A stretch of DNA of 51,672 bases from Clostridia bacterium (GTDB lineage: Bacteria > Bacillota > Clostridia > Oscillospirales > Acutalibacteraceae). Position numbers and translations under genes: made by a program. The stretch is taken from assembly GCA_017443805.1 (NCBI GenBank), contig JAFSXY010000128.1, positions 1 to 51,672 on the forward strand. The letters are read 5' to 3'. The notes beneath the pieces were generated by a model. It saw only the letters and a program-made list of their open reading frames with translations. It did not search any database and was not told the origin of the DNA. Positions 8,404 to 16,611 of the stretch are shown here, in pieces (the stretch's first letter is position 1; each line of letters starts with the position of its first letter).

Positions 8404-9762
8404 TTATACCAGGATGTCCGCCAGATCGTTCATCCGTTTGCCGGAAGCGATCACGATCACCTTGTCGCCGGGCAGAATGGCGTCCGCGCCGGAAGGAATA
8501 AAGGTTTTTCTTCCTCGTACGATCCCCGCGATCAGCGTGTTCGGCTTCAGCTGCAGCTCCCGCAAAGAGATCCCTGCACCGACAAATTCCGGCCGCACCT
8601 TGAATTCCAGCGCTTCCGCTTTGCCGTCCGCGATCTTGTACAGCGTTTCCACGTTGCTGCCGGAGGAGTTCTGAATGGCGCGCGCATAGCGGGTAACGAC
8701 CTCCGCTACGGAGTGCTTGGGAGAAATGATGGTTTCCAGCCCCAGACGCTCGGCAAGGCCTTTCAGCTCGGCACGGTTGACCTTGGAAATGACCTTCGGC
8801 ACATTCAGGGAGGACGCAAAGCACGAAAGCAGGATGTTCTCCTCATCCATACCTGTCAGCGCCACGAACGCATCCATAGAGCGAAGCCCCTCCTCCAACA
8901 GGAACTCCTGCTGCGCGCCGTCGCCGCAGACGACGGAGCAGGCGGGCAGCAATTGTGCGATCTCCTCGCAGCGCGAACGGTCCTGCTCGATGATCTTTAC
9001 GGTGTAACCGATGGAATCCAGCCGTTTTGCCAGATAATAGGCCGTACGGCTGCCGCCGAGGATCATGATATTGCGCGCCTGCTTCTGCAGGATATTCATT
9101 TGCTTAAAAAGCTTCTGGATCTCGGCGGGCGTAGCGGTAATACCGATCTTATCGCCGTCAAACAATGTAAAGTTTCCGTCCGGGATAAAGACGTCGTCGC
9201 CGCGCTGCACCGTGCACACCAAAAACGCGCCGCGGAATTTATCGCGCAGCGCCGAAAGCCGCTGGCCATGGAACGCACTGTCTTTTTTCAGGCGGAATTC
9301 CACCATTTCAAAATTGCGGTTGGCAAAGGTCTCGATCTTGATGGCGGACGGGAGCTTTAAGATATTGAACATCTCCCTTGCCGCGGTCATCTCCGGATTG
9401 ATGGTCATGGACAGCTCCAGCTGCTGCCGCACAAAGCCCAGGCTGCTGTCGTTGTAATCGGTTTTGCGGACGCGCGCCACGGTATGCTTTGCGCCGAGCC
9501 GCCGCGCAAACAGGCAGCTGATCATATTCAGCTCGTCCGAATCCGTTGCGGCAATAAACAGCTCCGCATCGGCAACGCCCGCTTCCAGCAGCGTATCCGA
9601 ATCCGCCGCGTTGCCGTAGACGCCGATCACATCATAAATATTCAGCAGGTTATCCACGCAGTCCTTGTCGACGTCGATCACGGTCACATCGTGTCCTTCC
9701 CTGACCATGCTTTCGGCAACAGCCGTACCGATTTTGCCGCAGCCGGCGATTATGACGTTCAT
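8404..9762 (-). CDS. trkA: Trk potassium transporter regulatory subunit TrkA
   Basis: A 452-residue peripheral cytoplasmic protein made of two tandem RCK units, as usual for TrkA. The first Rossmann motif is IIAGCGKIGTAVAE near residue 4, with IDVDKD ending the second strand; the second unit starts MILGGSRTAYYLAKRL near residue 230. Each half ends in a TrkA-C domain; the last runs to IVIASGKRMNDLADILV. It gates TrkH in response to bound NAD(H) or nucleotides. AAGGGA stands eight bases before the ATG. First gene of the trkA-trkH operon. Confidence 0.95.
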   Translation of the reverse strand: MNVIIAGCGKIGTAVAESMVREGHDVTVIDVDKDCVDNLLNIYDVIGVYGNAADSDTLLEAGVADAELFIAATDSDELNMISCLFARRLGAKHTVARVRKTDYNDSSLGFVRQQLELSMTINPEMTAAREMFNILKLPSAIKIETFANRNFEMVEFRLKKDSAFHGQRLSALRDKFRGAFLVCTVQRGDDVFIPDGNFTLFDGDKIGITATPAEIQKLFKQMNILQKQARNIMILGGSRTAYYLAKRLDSIGYTVKIIEQDRSRCEEIAQLLPACSVVCGDGAQQEFLLEEGLRSMDAFVALTGMDEENILLSCFASSLNVPKVISKVNRAELKGLAERLGLETIISPKHSVAEVVTRYARAIQNSSGSNVETLYKIADGKAEALEFKVRPEFVGAGISLRELQLKPNTLIAGIVRGRKTFIPSGADAILPGDKVIVIASGKRMNDLADILV

Positions 9763-9796
9763 ACACGCGTCCCTTCCGTTTCGATAATTTCCTTTT

Positions 9797-9825
9797 ATTA
9801 TACACCTGCATATTCTTTTTTTCCA
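9797..9825 (-). promoter_or_regulatory. Promoter candidate for trkA-trkH
   Basis: On the minus strand TGGAAA (9825-9820), a 17-base spacer and TATAAT (9802-9797), about 35 bases before the trkA start. The -10 box is perfect, the -35 weak. Confidence 0.6.
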
Positions 9826-9861
9826 CTTTTTTTTAATTTTTTCGTTTTTTTATAAAAAAAA

Positions 9862-9890
9862 TTGCTCTTTGCCCGTCTTTGTGGTACTAT
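9862..9890 (+). promoter_or_regulatory. Promoter candidate for pepT
   Basis: TTGCTC (9862-9867), a 17-base spacer and TACTAT (9885-9890), about 55 bases before the pepT ATG and divergent from the trkA promoter. Confidence 0.6.
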
Positions 9891-9945
9891 ATATACAAAT
9901 GACCGTACGCTTTTGTGCGGCGACTGCAAAACAGGAGGATCCGAC

Positions 9946-11151
9946 ATGGATATTCGGGAAAGATTTTTGACCTACGTTTCATTTTACACGACCTCGGACG
10001 AGGACAGCGAGACCTCTCCTTCCACCATGCGCCAGAAAGCGCTTTCGGAACACATTGCATCGGAGCTGCGCGCGCTGGGCGTGGATAACGCTTTTGCAAA
10101 CGACTTCGGCTACGTTTACGCTTTTCTCCCCGCAAACTGCGAAACAAACCAAAAGCCGCTGGGCCTGATCGCCCACGTGGACACAGCCCCCGCGGCGCCC
10201 GGCGAAAACATCAAACCGCGCGTGATCGACTACAGGGGCGGCGATATCGAACTGGGGAACGGCGTCGTCACACGCGAAAAAGACTTTCCTCTCTTAAAAA
10301 ATTACGTCGGGCAGCATCTGATCGTTACCGACGGCACAACCCTTCTCGGCGCGGACGATAAAGCCGGCGTGGCGGAGATCATGTCCGCTGTAGAATATTT
10401 GATCGCCCATCCGGAGGTAAAACACCGCGGCGTCGCGGTCTGCTTTACGCCTGACGAGGAGGTCGGCCGCGGCACGGAGCATTTTGATTTTGACGCGTTT
10501 CACGCAAAACAGGGTTATACCGTGGACGGCGGGACGCTCGGAGAGATCGAATATGAAAACTTTAACGCCGCGGCGGTAAAAATAAACGTCCGGGGCAGAA
10601 ACATCCACCCCGGCAGCGCAAAAAACAAGATGAAAAACGCCGTGCTTTACGCCTGTGATTTCGTATCGTGTCTCCCCGCCGCCGAAACGCCCGCCCACAC
10701 GGAAGGCTACGAGGGCTTTTATCATGTGCAGGAGGTCTCGGGCGATGAGAACGCCGCCGTCGTCAAGCTGATCATCCGCGACCATGACCTGGAAAAATTT
10801 ACGGCGCGCAAAACGTTCATCCGCAACCTGACCGACTATATGAACACCGTATACGGCGCCGACGTCTTTACGGCGGATATCCGTGACAGCTACTACAACA
10901 TGAAGGAAAAGATCCTGCCGCATTTTTCCCTGATCACCGACGCCGAAAAAGCGTTTGCCGACGCAGGCGTCACGCCGAAGATCATCCCCATCCGCGGCGG
11001 AACGGACGGCGCCATGCTCTCCTACCGGGGACTTCCCTGTCCCAATCTTTCCACGGGCGGCGAAAACTTCCACGGCCCGCATGAATTTGTGTCCGTGGAG
11101 GCAATGGAAACCATGACGAAGGTCCTGCTCAATCTGGTCAGACTTCCATAA
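9946..11151 (+). CDS. pepT: Peptidase T (tripeptide aminopeptidase, M20 family)
   Basis: A 401-residue cytoplasmic di-zinc aminopeptidase that removes the N-terminal residue from tripeptides; the usual length is about 405. Visible zinc and catalytic motifs are LIAHVDTAP (His77, Asp79), LLGADDKAG (Asp137), FTPDEEVGRG (Glu171/Glu172), YTVDGG and the dimerisation-domain GRNIHPGSAKNKM. Near the end, RGGTDGAMLS and STGGENFHGPHEF supply the last zinc histidine. The ATG at 9946 has AGGAGG seven bases upstream; the longer open frame before it contains the promoter. A single-gene unit with its own terminator. Confidence 0.96.
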   Translation: MDIRERFLTYVSFYTTSDEDSETSPSTMRQKALSEHIASELRALGVDNAFANDFGYVYAFLPANCETNQKPLGLIAHVDTAPAAPGENIKPRVIDYRGGDIELGNGVVTREKDFPLLKNYVGQHLIVTDGTTLLGADDKAGVAEIMSAVEYLIAHPEVKHRGVAVCFTPDEEVGRGTEHFDFDAFHAKQGYTVDGGTLGEIEYENFNAAAVKINVRGRNIHPGSAKNKMKNAVLYACDFVSCLPAAETPAHTEGYEGFYHVQEVSGDENAAVVKLIIRDHDLEKFTARKTFIRNLTDYMNTVYGADVFTADIRDSYYNMKEKILPHFSLITDAEKAFADAGVTPKIIPIRGGTDGAMLSYRGLPCPNLSTGGENFHGPHEFVSVEAMETMTKVLLNLVRLP

Positions 11152-11164
11152 CGGGATTTGTGAC

Positions 11165-11204
11165 ACGGGGGCCGTCCCATTCCGGACAGCCCCCGTATTT
11201 TTTT
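11165..11204 (+). terminator. Intrinsic terminator of pepT
   Basis: Stem ACGGGGGCCGTCC (11165-11177) with GGACAGCCCCCGT (11184-11196), one mismatch and a six-base loop, followed by a seven-T run. The T-run overlaps the end of the convergent permease gene. Confidence 0.85.
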
Positions 11205-12393
11205 ATTCTTTGATGCGTTTTGTTGTTTCGGTCTCCGGATCCAACTCCGTTTCGCCGTTCAGACGCATTTTGCGCTTTTCCAGCCGCGGCGCGATGCTCT
11301 CCTGATACAAAATCACGAAAATGGCAGCCACCGGCACGGCCAGTAAAATTCCCAGAATGCCGGCCACCTTACCGCCGAGAATGATCAGCACCAAAGTCCA
11401 GACCGCGGGAATGCCCAACGACCCGCTGAACAGACGCGGTTTAATGATCATTCCGTCAATGCTCTGCCATATGCAGATGAAAATGAAGAACCACAACGCG
11501 TTGAGCGGCTTATCCAAAATCAGGAAGAAGATGCCGATCGCACTGCCGATCATGGGACCGAACGTGGGAATGATATTGGTGATCCCGCATACCGCGGCAA
11601 TCAGGCCGGCATAGGGCATGCGCATGGCAAGCGTGAAAATCAGCACGCCGACGCCGATGATCAAAGCATCCAACAGCGTACAGCCGACATAGCGGATAAA
11701 AACAGCGTTGCAGCGGCTCCAAAGGTCGTTATTGCGCGCGAGCCGGTCTTTTTTCAAAACGGCAGCGCGCAGCTTTGCGAGCATGGAAAGCAGGCTCTTT
11801 TTTGCAACAAGGAAGCAAACGCCGAACAGAATGCCGACGGCAAAATTGGACACGCTGGACCCGACGCTGCCCAAAGCGGACAGAATGGTCTTGACGTTGT
11901 TTTTCATCAGATTGACAAGCTCCGACATGGAATTGTCCACAAGATCCGTAACCTTGGACAGATCCACGCTGATGTTTTTTTGGGCGGCAAAATCCGCAAG
12001 CTTATCGATCAGCGATTCGATTTTCTCCGTATAACTGTCCCAGTTTGAGATCAGCTTGGATACGCTCTGGCCCAAAGACGGGATCAGGGCGACCAGTAAA
12101 ACTGCAAGCACAAGCACCAGGCACACAACCGTCATAACGACCGCTAAAAGGTGGCGCGTGTTCTCCTTTTTGACTTTCTTAAAAATTTTTCTATTAAAGA
12201 ATTCGGAGACCGGGTTCAACAGATATGCGACGATCACGCCGATCACGACCGGAGAAAGCAGCTTCCAGACGGCGCCGAGCCCCGCGCCGATCAGCTGGAA
12301 ATGACTCAGCAGCAGATACAGCAGCACCGCGCTGCACGCGGCAAAGGTGTACGCCGCCCACGGCTGCGCGAGCATTTTTTTAAAACGTTTCAA
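11203..12393 (-). CDS. AI-2E family permease (PerM/YdiK-like)
   Basis: A 396-residue integral membrane protein with the AI-2E transporter family layout: two N-terminal helices, a third after a basic loop, a long amphipathic extracytoplasmic segment (about residues 105-165) and five helices toward the C-terminus. The stretch GLIAAVCGITNIIPTFGPMIGSAIG is the family's most conserved region; the last ~30 residues are charged and cytoplasmic. Members have been linked to autoinducer-2 export, Na+/H+ antiport and other roles, so the substrate is not predictable. The start is TTG at 12393 with GGGGGGAT seven bases upstream; the next ATG (12375) has no such site. Confidence 0.88.
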   Translation of the reverse strand: MKRFKKMLAQPWAAYTFAACSAVLLYLLLSHFQLIGAGLGAVWKLLSPVVIGVIVAYLLNPVSEFFNRKIFKKVKKENTRHLLAVVMTVVCLVLVLAVLLVALIPSLGQSVSKLISNWDSYTEKIESLIDKLADFAAQKNISVDLSKVTDLVDNSMSELVNLMKNNVKTILSALGSVGSSVSNFAVGILFGVCFLVAKKSLLSMLAKLRAAVLKKDRLARNNDLWSRCNAVFIRYVGCTLLDALIIGVGVLIFTLAMRMPYAGLIAAVCGITNIIPTFGPMIGSAIGIFFLILDKPLNALWFFIFICIWQSIDGMIIKPRLFSGSLGIPAVWTLVLIILGGKVAGILGILLAVPVAAIFVILYQESIAPRLEKRKMRLNGETELDPETETTKRIKE

Positions 12394-12426
12394 ACACGAT
12401 CCCCCCGAAAAAATTTTTACTGATTT

Positions 12427-12455
12427 ATTCTACAATAATTTTTCCGGCGCGTCAA
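12427..12455 (-). promoter_or_regulatory. Promoter of the AI-2E permease gene
   Basis: Minus-strand TTGACG (12455-12450), a 17-base spacer and TAGAAT (12432-12427), close to the sigma-A consensus, 34 bases before the TTG start. Confidence 0.75.
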
Positions 12456-12476
12456 TTCTTTTCGGGTAAAATATGC

Positions 12477-12911
12477 TCACAAAAAATCGCGCAGATCCTG
12501 CACGAGCTGATCCTCCAGCTTGATCAGCTTTTTGGCGACGTCCTTTGACTTTTCCTCCGCCGCTTCGTACTCATTCAGATATCGGTTCAGGGATTTGACG
12601 CCCATGTTGCACCCCTCTGTCATAAGATCGGCCACCGTTTTATCGGAGTCCTTCATCCCGAGCATGACGTTTGTTTTCAGCCACGACATGCCTTTTGCAA
12701 CCATGGGCGGCTCTTTTCCCTCGTCCCCGTATTCATCCAAAAGCGCGCCGATCTTTTCGACAAGATCCATATGCGCATGCCGGCATTCCTCCAACACCGT
12801 CCGCAGGCGCGCGTCCTGCGCGTGCTCGTACACTTCGTCGATGGACGTAACGCCCATTTTGGCGCCGGCGTCGCACTCTCTTAATAATTTGATGGTATCG
12901 CTTTCAATCAT
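12477..12911 (-). CDS. Four-helix-bundle protein, ferritin-like/DUF2383-type
   Basis: A 144-residue, wholly helical, acidic cytoplasmic protein. It begins IKLLRECDAGAKMGVTSIDE and contains the helix RTVLEECRHAHMDLVEKIG and a C-terminal charged helix. Pattern and length match the ferritin-like proteins annotated DUF2383/PA2169, whose role is not established; no complete di-iron ExxH pairs are evident. A very good ribosome site (AAGGAGG, seven bases) precedes the ATG at 12911. It stands alone between the permease and the divergent hydrolase. Confidence 0.75.
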   Translation of the reverse strand: MIESDTIKLLRECDAGAKMGVTSIDEVYEHAQDARLRTVLEECRHAHMDLVEKIGALLDEYGDEGKEPPMVAKGMSWLKTNVMLGMKDSDKTVADLMTEGCNMGVKSLNRYLNEYEAAEEKSKDVAKKLIKLEDQLVQDLRDFL

Positions 12912-12971
12912 AAAGCAGCCTCCTTTTTCAGTCAGTATCTCCGATTTTGGAAAAAAATATGCGTGAAAGAC

Positions 12972-13000
12972 TTGAAAAGTTCCGGGATAAGAGATAAAAT
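12972..13000 (+). promoter_or_regulatory. Promoter candidate for the SGNH hydrolase gene
   Basis: TTGAAA (12972-12977), a 17-base spacer and TAAAAT (12995-13000), 33 bases before the ATG at 13034. Confidence 0.7.
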
Positions 13001-13033
13001 ATTTTTGATTTGTAAAAAAAAGAGGTCGATCTT

Positions 13034-13921
13034 ATGAAAAAACTGCTTTGCGTTCTGCTTGCGGTCGTGATGCTCGCAAGCCTCAGTATTCCGGCGCTTG
13101 CAGCGTCCAATGCGCCGCTTTACTACGTTCTGCTGGGCGATTCCATTGCCGAAGGTTACGGCGTACGAAACTCGAACGAGGCCTGCTACGGGAGGATCGT
13201 TGCCGATACTAACGGCTATATTTATCAGAATTTCGGCAGGGCCGCGGTCGACAGCTGCGATCTGGTCAATTACCTGCAGGAAGGCAGCTTTTACGACAGA
13301 TATTATTCGATCCGCGCGTGTGTGGCCGCCGCGGATATCATCAGCCTGTCCGTCGGTGCGAACGATTATCTTTGCTACCATGACGTATACAATCTTGCTT
13401 TTCGCGCGATCCTCGGCGTCAACAAGGCCGAGTTAAACGCGATCGCCGACGCGTTTTACGACAATCTTTGCATGATCATCAATGAGATCCGCGCACTCAA
13501 TCCCACCGCGACGCTCCTTGTGCAAAAGGTTTACAGCATCTGGTACGGCCTTGCCGGCAGAGCCTTTGACGCAGCCGCGTCCCGCTGCAATGCGGTCATT
13601 GAAAAGTACGACCGCGAGCATCCCGGCACGATCCTGCTTTGCGACATCACGCCCGCCATGAACAGACACCCTGAAAATCTGGCGGACGACTGCGTACATC
13701 CGAACGCAAAGGGCAACGTTGCCATCGCAAAAATCGTTTTGCAGCAGCTTTACGACCTCGGTCTCGGCGCCGAGACCGAACCGGTCGTCAACCACCCCGG
13801 AATCGATTACGACTTATATGCAGAAGAAAACCCCGACAATCCGCTCAAGGGAAAACTTTTTACCGTCATGGTAAAGATCCTGACGGGCAACGGCGTCAAC
13901 GTTTTCCGGCGTACGGCATAA
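13034..13921 (+). CDS. Secreted SGNH/GDSL-family hydrolase
   Basis: A 295-residue exported lipase/esterase-fold enzyme. Residues 1-24 are a signal peptide. Block I is LLGDSIAEGYG with nucleophile Ser37; block II is NFGRAAVDS (Gly68); block III is SVGANDYL (Asn110); block V is DDCVHPNAKG with Asp219 and His222. These are the four SGNH catalytic or oxyanion positions, so the enzyme should be active; likely substrates are acetylated polysaccharides or lipids, but the sequence does not say which. About 45 residues after the catalytic domain have no recognisable domain. The zinc-ribbon remnant starts right after the stop. Confidence 0.92.
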   Translation: MKKLLCVLLAVVMLASLSIPALAASNAPLYYVLLGDSIAEGYGVRNSNEACYGRIVADTNGYIYQNFGRAAVDSCDLVNYLQEGSFYDRYYSIRACVAAADIISLSVGANDYLCYHDVYNLAFRAILGVNKAELNAIADAFYDNLCMIINEIRALNPTATLLVQKVYSIWYGLAGRAFDAAASRCNAVIEKYDREHPGTILLCDITPAMNRHPENLADDCVHPNAKGNVAIAKIVLQQLYDLGLGAETEPVVNHPGIDYDLYAEENPDNPLKGKLFTVMVKILTGNGVNVFRRTA

Positions 13922-13940
13922 AAAAGGAGGTAAAAAGCCA

Positions 13941-14381
13941 TAGGGCAAAACAAAAAACATGTACGAATTGCGGCACTGAGACCAGATTGCTGAAAAACAC
14001 AAAAATCCAGCTGGGTGAAATCGGAGAGCCCATGCTCTCCAGTTTTCTTTACGGCGGTATCTCCTCCAACATCAAGGAAGGCTCGCTGCCGGTGGATATT
14101 TATATGTGTCCGGCATGCGGAAAACTGGAGTTTTATAATTCGGAATATATCGAAGAGAAAAAGAGAAAAAAAATGAAAAACAAACGGAAGAAGCAGACTA
14201 CGAAATCTTTCGGGTCCGCTGTCCAAACTGCGATTATGTGTATAACGCAAATTATATGGTCTGCCCTGGCTGCGGAAAACAAAATGACGCGCCGATCCCA
14301 CAGTTGCCGTGTCCGTTCTGCAACCGTGAACACGATTTTGACGACGTAAAATGTCCGCACTGCGGGAAAACGCTTGTATGA
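13941..14381 (+). pseudogene. Zinc-ribbon protein gene with two single-base lesions
   Basis: A ribosome site AAAGGAGG (13923-13930) is followed not by ATG but by ATAGGG. In the frame of the first knuckle the protein reads CTNCG (from 13960), then CPACG, and runs to an A8 tract at 14166-14173. After it a different frame carries CPNCD, CPGCG, CPFCN and CPHCG and stops at 14381. Adding one G (ATGAGG) restores a start in the first frame, and adding one A to the A8 run joins both frames. The result would be about 146 residues with six CxxC knuckles (three zinc ribbons) around a charged linker. Function unknown. Two separate one-base losses favour a pseudogene; homopolymer sequencing error is possible for the second. 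Confidence 0.65.
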
Positions 14382-14471
14382 AATTGATGAGATAATCCGA
14401 GGAAACCGGATAATTATAAGGAAGAAGAGCGTGAGGACAGGTGACGGTTCCTTGTCTTGGAGCGCTTCTCA

Positions 14472-14508
14472 GTGAAGAGAAGAGAAGAGAAGAGAAGTGA
14501 AGTGAAGC
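14472..14508 (+). repeat. Short tandem repeat, GAAGA/GAAGT units
   Basis: About seven consecutive five-base units: GAAGA repeated, changing to GAAGT and ending GAAGC. It directly abuts a 20-bp palindrome. A slippage-prone simple repeat outside any gene. Confidence 0.85.
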
Positions 14509-14528
14509 GATGCCGGATATCCGGCATC
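14509..14528. repeat. Perfect 20-bp palindrome
   Basis: GATGCCGGATATCCGGCATC is its own reverse complement. It is not followed by a T-run, so it is not a plain terminator; it could be a protein site, a repeat-element end or a small hairpin. Confidence 0.85.
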
Positions 14529-14679
14529 TCACATTCCCTAATGCTTCCCGGACAATTTCTTGTAATATCGAACTATACTACAATTCAAGTCGTCTTCATT
14601 CCGGCATAAATTATGCCATACCTAATCAATTTTTCACTCTTTTATCTGTCCACTAATCTTGACAAGTTTCAATAAAAAA

Positions 14680-14707
14680 CCCACGCGTCGGCGTGGGATT
14701 TTTTTGT
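14680..14707 (+). terminator. Intrinsic terminator-like hairpin
   Basis: CCCACGC (14680-14686), loop GTCG, GCGTGGG (14691-14697), then a run of seven T. An A-run precedes it. It could end transcription from the zinc-ribbon locus. Confidence 0.7.
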
Positions 14708-14740
14708 TTTCAACCGGAAAAAGAATGAGATAATTGGAGT

Positions 14741-14922
14741 TTAATGAAGACGTCGGCTACGCCGACTAATGAAGACAGTACCTTTTGGCGCTTAATGAAG
14801 ACGGCGCAGCAAACTGCGCCTAATGAAGCAAAGTCGCCCTTTAATTAATTAGCTCCACAGGAGCGTCTTCATTCCTTCATTAGCGAAGCGTCTTCTTTAG
14901 CCCCGCAAGGGGCGACTTCATT
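14741..14922. repeat. Array of TAATGAAGAC motifs separated by small hairpins, inverted about its middle
   Basis: On the left, TTAATGAAGAC-type motifs at 14741, 14767, 14793 and 14821 alternate with hairpins GTCGGC-TAC-GCCGAC (14752-14766), an imperfect AGTACC-TTTT-GGCGCT (14777-14792) and GGCGCAG-CAAA-CTGCGCC (14803-14820). The centre is the palindrome TTAATTAA (14841-14848). On the right the motif appears inverted (GTCTTCATT at 14865, CTTCATTA at 14875, GTCTTC at 14890, GACTTCATT at 14914) with hairpins GCTCC-ACA-GGAGC and GCCCC-GCAA-GGGGC. The hairpin stems differ in sequence while the motif is kept. Not CRISPR: spacers are 14-18 bases and self-complementary. Confidence 0.8.
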
Positions 14923-14923
14923 G

Positions 14924-14951
14924 AAAAAACCTCGCTAACGCGAGGTTTTTT
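14924..14951 (-). terminator. Terminator of tRNA-Thr (bidirectional shape)
   Basis: A6, then CCTCGC-TAAC-GCGAGG, then T6: a symmetrical intrinsic terminator placed right after the 3' end of the minus-strand tRNA. Confidence 0.85.
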
Positions 14952-14952
14952 C

Positions 14953-15028
<76 letters not shown>

Positions 15029-15061
15029 AAATTTAATCTTAAAGTGCCTGCAGCAGAAGTT

Positions 15062-15090
15062 ATTATACACGAGCAAAGCTTCATTGTCAA
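15062..15090 (-). promoter_or_regulatory. Consensus promoter of tRNA-Thr
   Basis: On the minus strand TTGACA (15090-15085), a 17-base spacer and TATAAT (15067-15062): both boxes perfect, ending about 34 bases before the tRNA. Confidence 0.9.
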
Positions 15091-15213
15091 GCCTTTTTTC
15101 TGAAAAACAGGCGCAAACAAAAACGGCGGCATGGAAGAGTGTTTTACGGCATATTTTACGAAACACGGCGGTTCGCTTAAATAAAATTTAGACAGGAATT
15201 TTTCTTTTTCGTA

Positions 15214-15242
15214 TTGTATTTGCGAAAAAAAACAAATATAAT
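15214..15242 (+). promoter_or_regulatory. Promoter of the aspartate kinase operon
   Basis: TTGTAT (15214-15219), a 17-base spacer and TATAAT (15237-15242), about 50 bases before the ATG at 15294. Confidence 0.75.
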
Positions 15243-15293
15243 ATATTAAATATTTATAACGCGATCTTATTGAGATCGTTTGAGGTGAAGAAC

Positions 15294-16607
15294 ATGGTAA
15301 AAGTTGTAAAATTCGGCGGCAGCTCCCTGGCGGACGCCAAACAGTTCCAAAAAGTGGCGGGCATTATCCGCGCGGACTTAACGCGCCGTTACGTGGTCGC
15401 TTCCGCACCCGGCAAGCGCAACGCGCATGACGAAAAGGTAACGGACCTGTTACTGCAGTGCTACAAGCTTGCCAAGGACAAAAAAGACGTTACGCCCACT
15501 TTTGAGAAGATTGCGGACCGCTACCGCGGGATCATAAAGGACCTGGCGCTGGATTATTCGCTGGAGGAAGAGTTTGCCGGCATCAAGACGGCGCTTTTGC
15601 ACCACGCCGGCAGCGACTACATTGCCAGCCGCGGCGAATATCTGAACGCAAAGCTTTTGGCAAAATTTTTGGATTTCCCCTTTATCGACGCGGAAGACTG
15701 CATCTGTTTTCAGGAGAACGGCCTGCTTGACGCGGAAGAGACAAACCGCGAGCTGACCTCGCTTTTGAGCATGCACGAGTATGCCGTGATCCCGGGCTTT
15801 TACGGTATTCTGCCGGACGGCTCCATCAAAACCTTTTCCCGCGGCGGATCGGATATTACCGGCTCCATCGTGGCGGCGGCAGCCGGCGCAGACCTTTACG
15901 AAAACTGGACGGACGTTTCCGGCATGCTGATGGCGGACCCGCGCGTGGTCAACGATCCGCGCCCCATTGAAGAGATCACCTACCGCGAGCTGCGGGAGTT
16001 AAGCTACATGGGCGCAAGCGTGATGCACGAGGAGGCAATCTTCCCCGTCCGCAAGGCGCAGATCCCGATCAACATCCGCAACACGAACGATCCCGGCGCG
16101 CCGGGCACCATGATCGTACCCAAGGCCAAAAGCAACGTGGTGCCGACCGTGATCACCGGCGTTGCAGGCAAGAAAGGCATTACCGCCATCCATGTGGAAA
16201 AAGAGATGATGAACTCCGAGGTCGGCTTCGGCAAAAAGGTGCTGGAGGTGCTGGAAAACTACAACGTTTCCTTTGAGCACCTGCCCTCCGGCATCGACAC
16301 AATGAGCGTGCTGGTGGCGAACAAAGCCATTGAGGAATTCAAGGGTGCCATTACGGCAGACATGGTAAAAAAGGTCAATCCCGATTCCATCACGCTGGTG
16401 GAAAACCTTGCGCTGATCGCCATCGTCGGCCGGGGAATGGTCAACACCATGGGCACGGCGGCACGCGTATTCTCCGCGCTTGCGAACGCAGAGATCAACG
16501 TCCGCATGATCGACCAGGGCTCCAGCGAGCAGAACATTATCGTCGCGGTAGACGAAAAGCATTACCGGCGTTCGATCGAAGCCATTTACAACGAATTTGT
16601 GAAATAA
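15294..16607 (+). CDS. lysC: Aspartate kinase
   Basis: A 437-residue cytoplasmic enzyme phosphorylating aspartate at the entry to lysine, threonine and methionine synthesis. The N-terminal kinase domain shows KFGGSSLADAKQF, the RGEYLNAKLLA segment and SRGGSDITGS. The C-terminal part holds tandem ACT regulatory domains, e.g. FEHLPSGIDTMSVLV and NVRMIDQGSSEQNI, which usually bind lysine or threonine for feedback control. I start at 15294 (MVKVVKFGG) because GAGGTGA lies upstream. First gene of a probable six-gene operon; dut follows after four bases. The symbol is generic, since isozyme type cannot be told. Confidence 0.93.
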   Translation: MVKVVKFGGSSLADAKQFQKVAGIIRADLTRRYVVASAPGKRNAHDEKVTDLLLQCYKLAKDKKDVTPTFEKIADRYRGIIKDLALDYSLEEEFAGIKTALLHHAGSDYIASRGEYLNAKLLAKFLDFPFIDAEDCICFQENGLLDAEETNRELTSLLSMHEYAVIPGFYGILPDGSIKTFSRGGSDITGSIVAAAAGADLYENWTDVSGMLMADPRVVNDPRPIEEITYRELRELSYMGASVMHEEAIFPVRKAQIPINIRNTNDPGAPGTMIVPKAKSNVVPTVITGVAGKKGITAIHVEKEMMNSEVGFGKKVLEVLENYNVSFEHLPSGIDTMSVLVANKAIEEFKGAITADMVKKVNPDSITLVENLALIAIVGRGMVNTMGTAARVFSALANAEINVRMIDQGSSEQNIIVAVDEKHYRRSIEAIYNEFVK

Positions 16608-16611
16608 AGCT

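Larger units (their letters stand above)
14382..14740. other. Non-coding stretch with simple repeats and small hairpins
   Basis: No supported gene. It holds an imperfect inverted repeat (GGACAGG, about 14433-14439, with CCTTGTC nearby), a GAAGA-type pentamer run, a 20-bp palindrome, a further GTCTTCATT motif (14592-14600) followed by the perfect hairpin GGCATAA-A-TTATGCC (14603-14617), and a terminator-like hairpin at 14680. The motif-plus-hairpin unit is the same design as the array at 14741-14922. Confidence 0.6.

Noticed and set aside
8354-8824. N-terminal extension of TrkH into trkA
   Set aside because: The extra residues are low-complexity read-through of the overlapping trkA frame; the ATG at 8353 has a ribosome site and a normal TrkH start.
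14166-14173. Programmed -1 frameshift in the zinc-ribbon gene
   Set aside because: The A8 tract would allow it, but the gene also lacks a start codon in frame, which recoding cannot explain; decay or sequence error is simpler.
14741-14922. CRISPR-like array
   Set aside because: The repeat is only about 10 bases, the spacers are short and self-complementary hairpins, the repeat flips orientation at the centre, and no cas gene is nearby.
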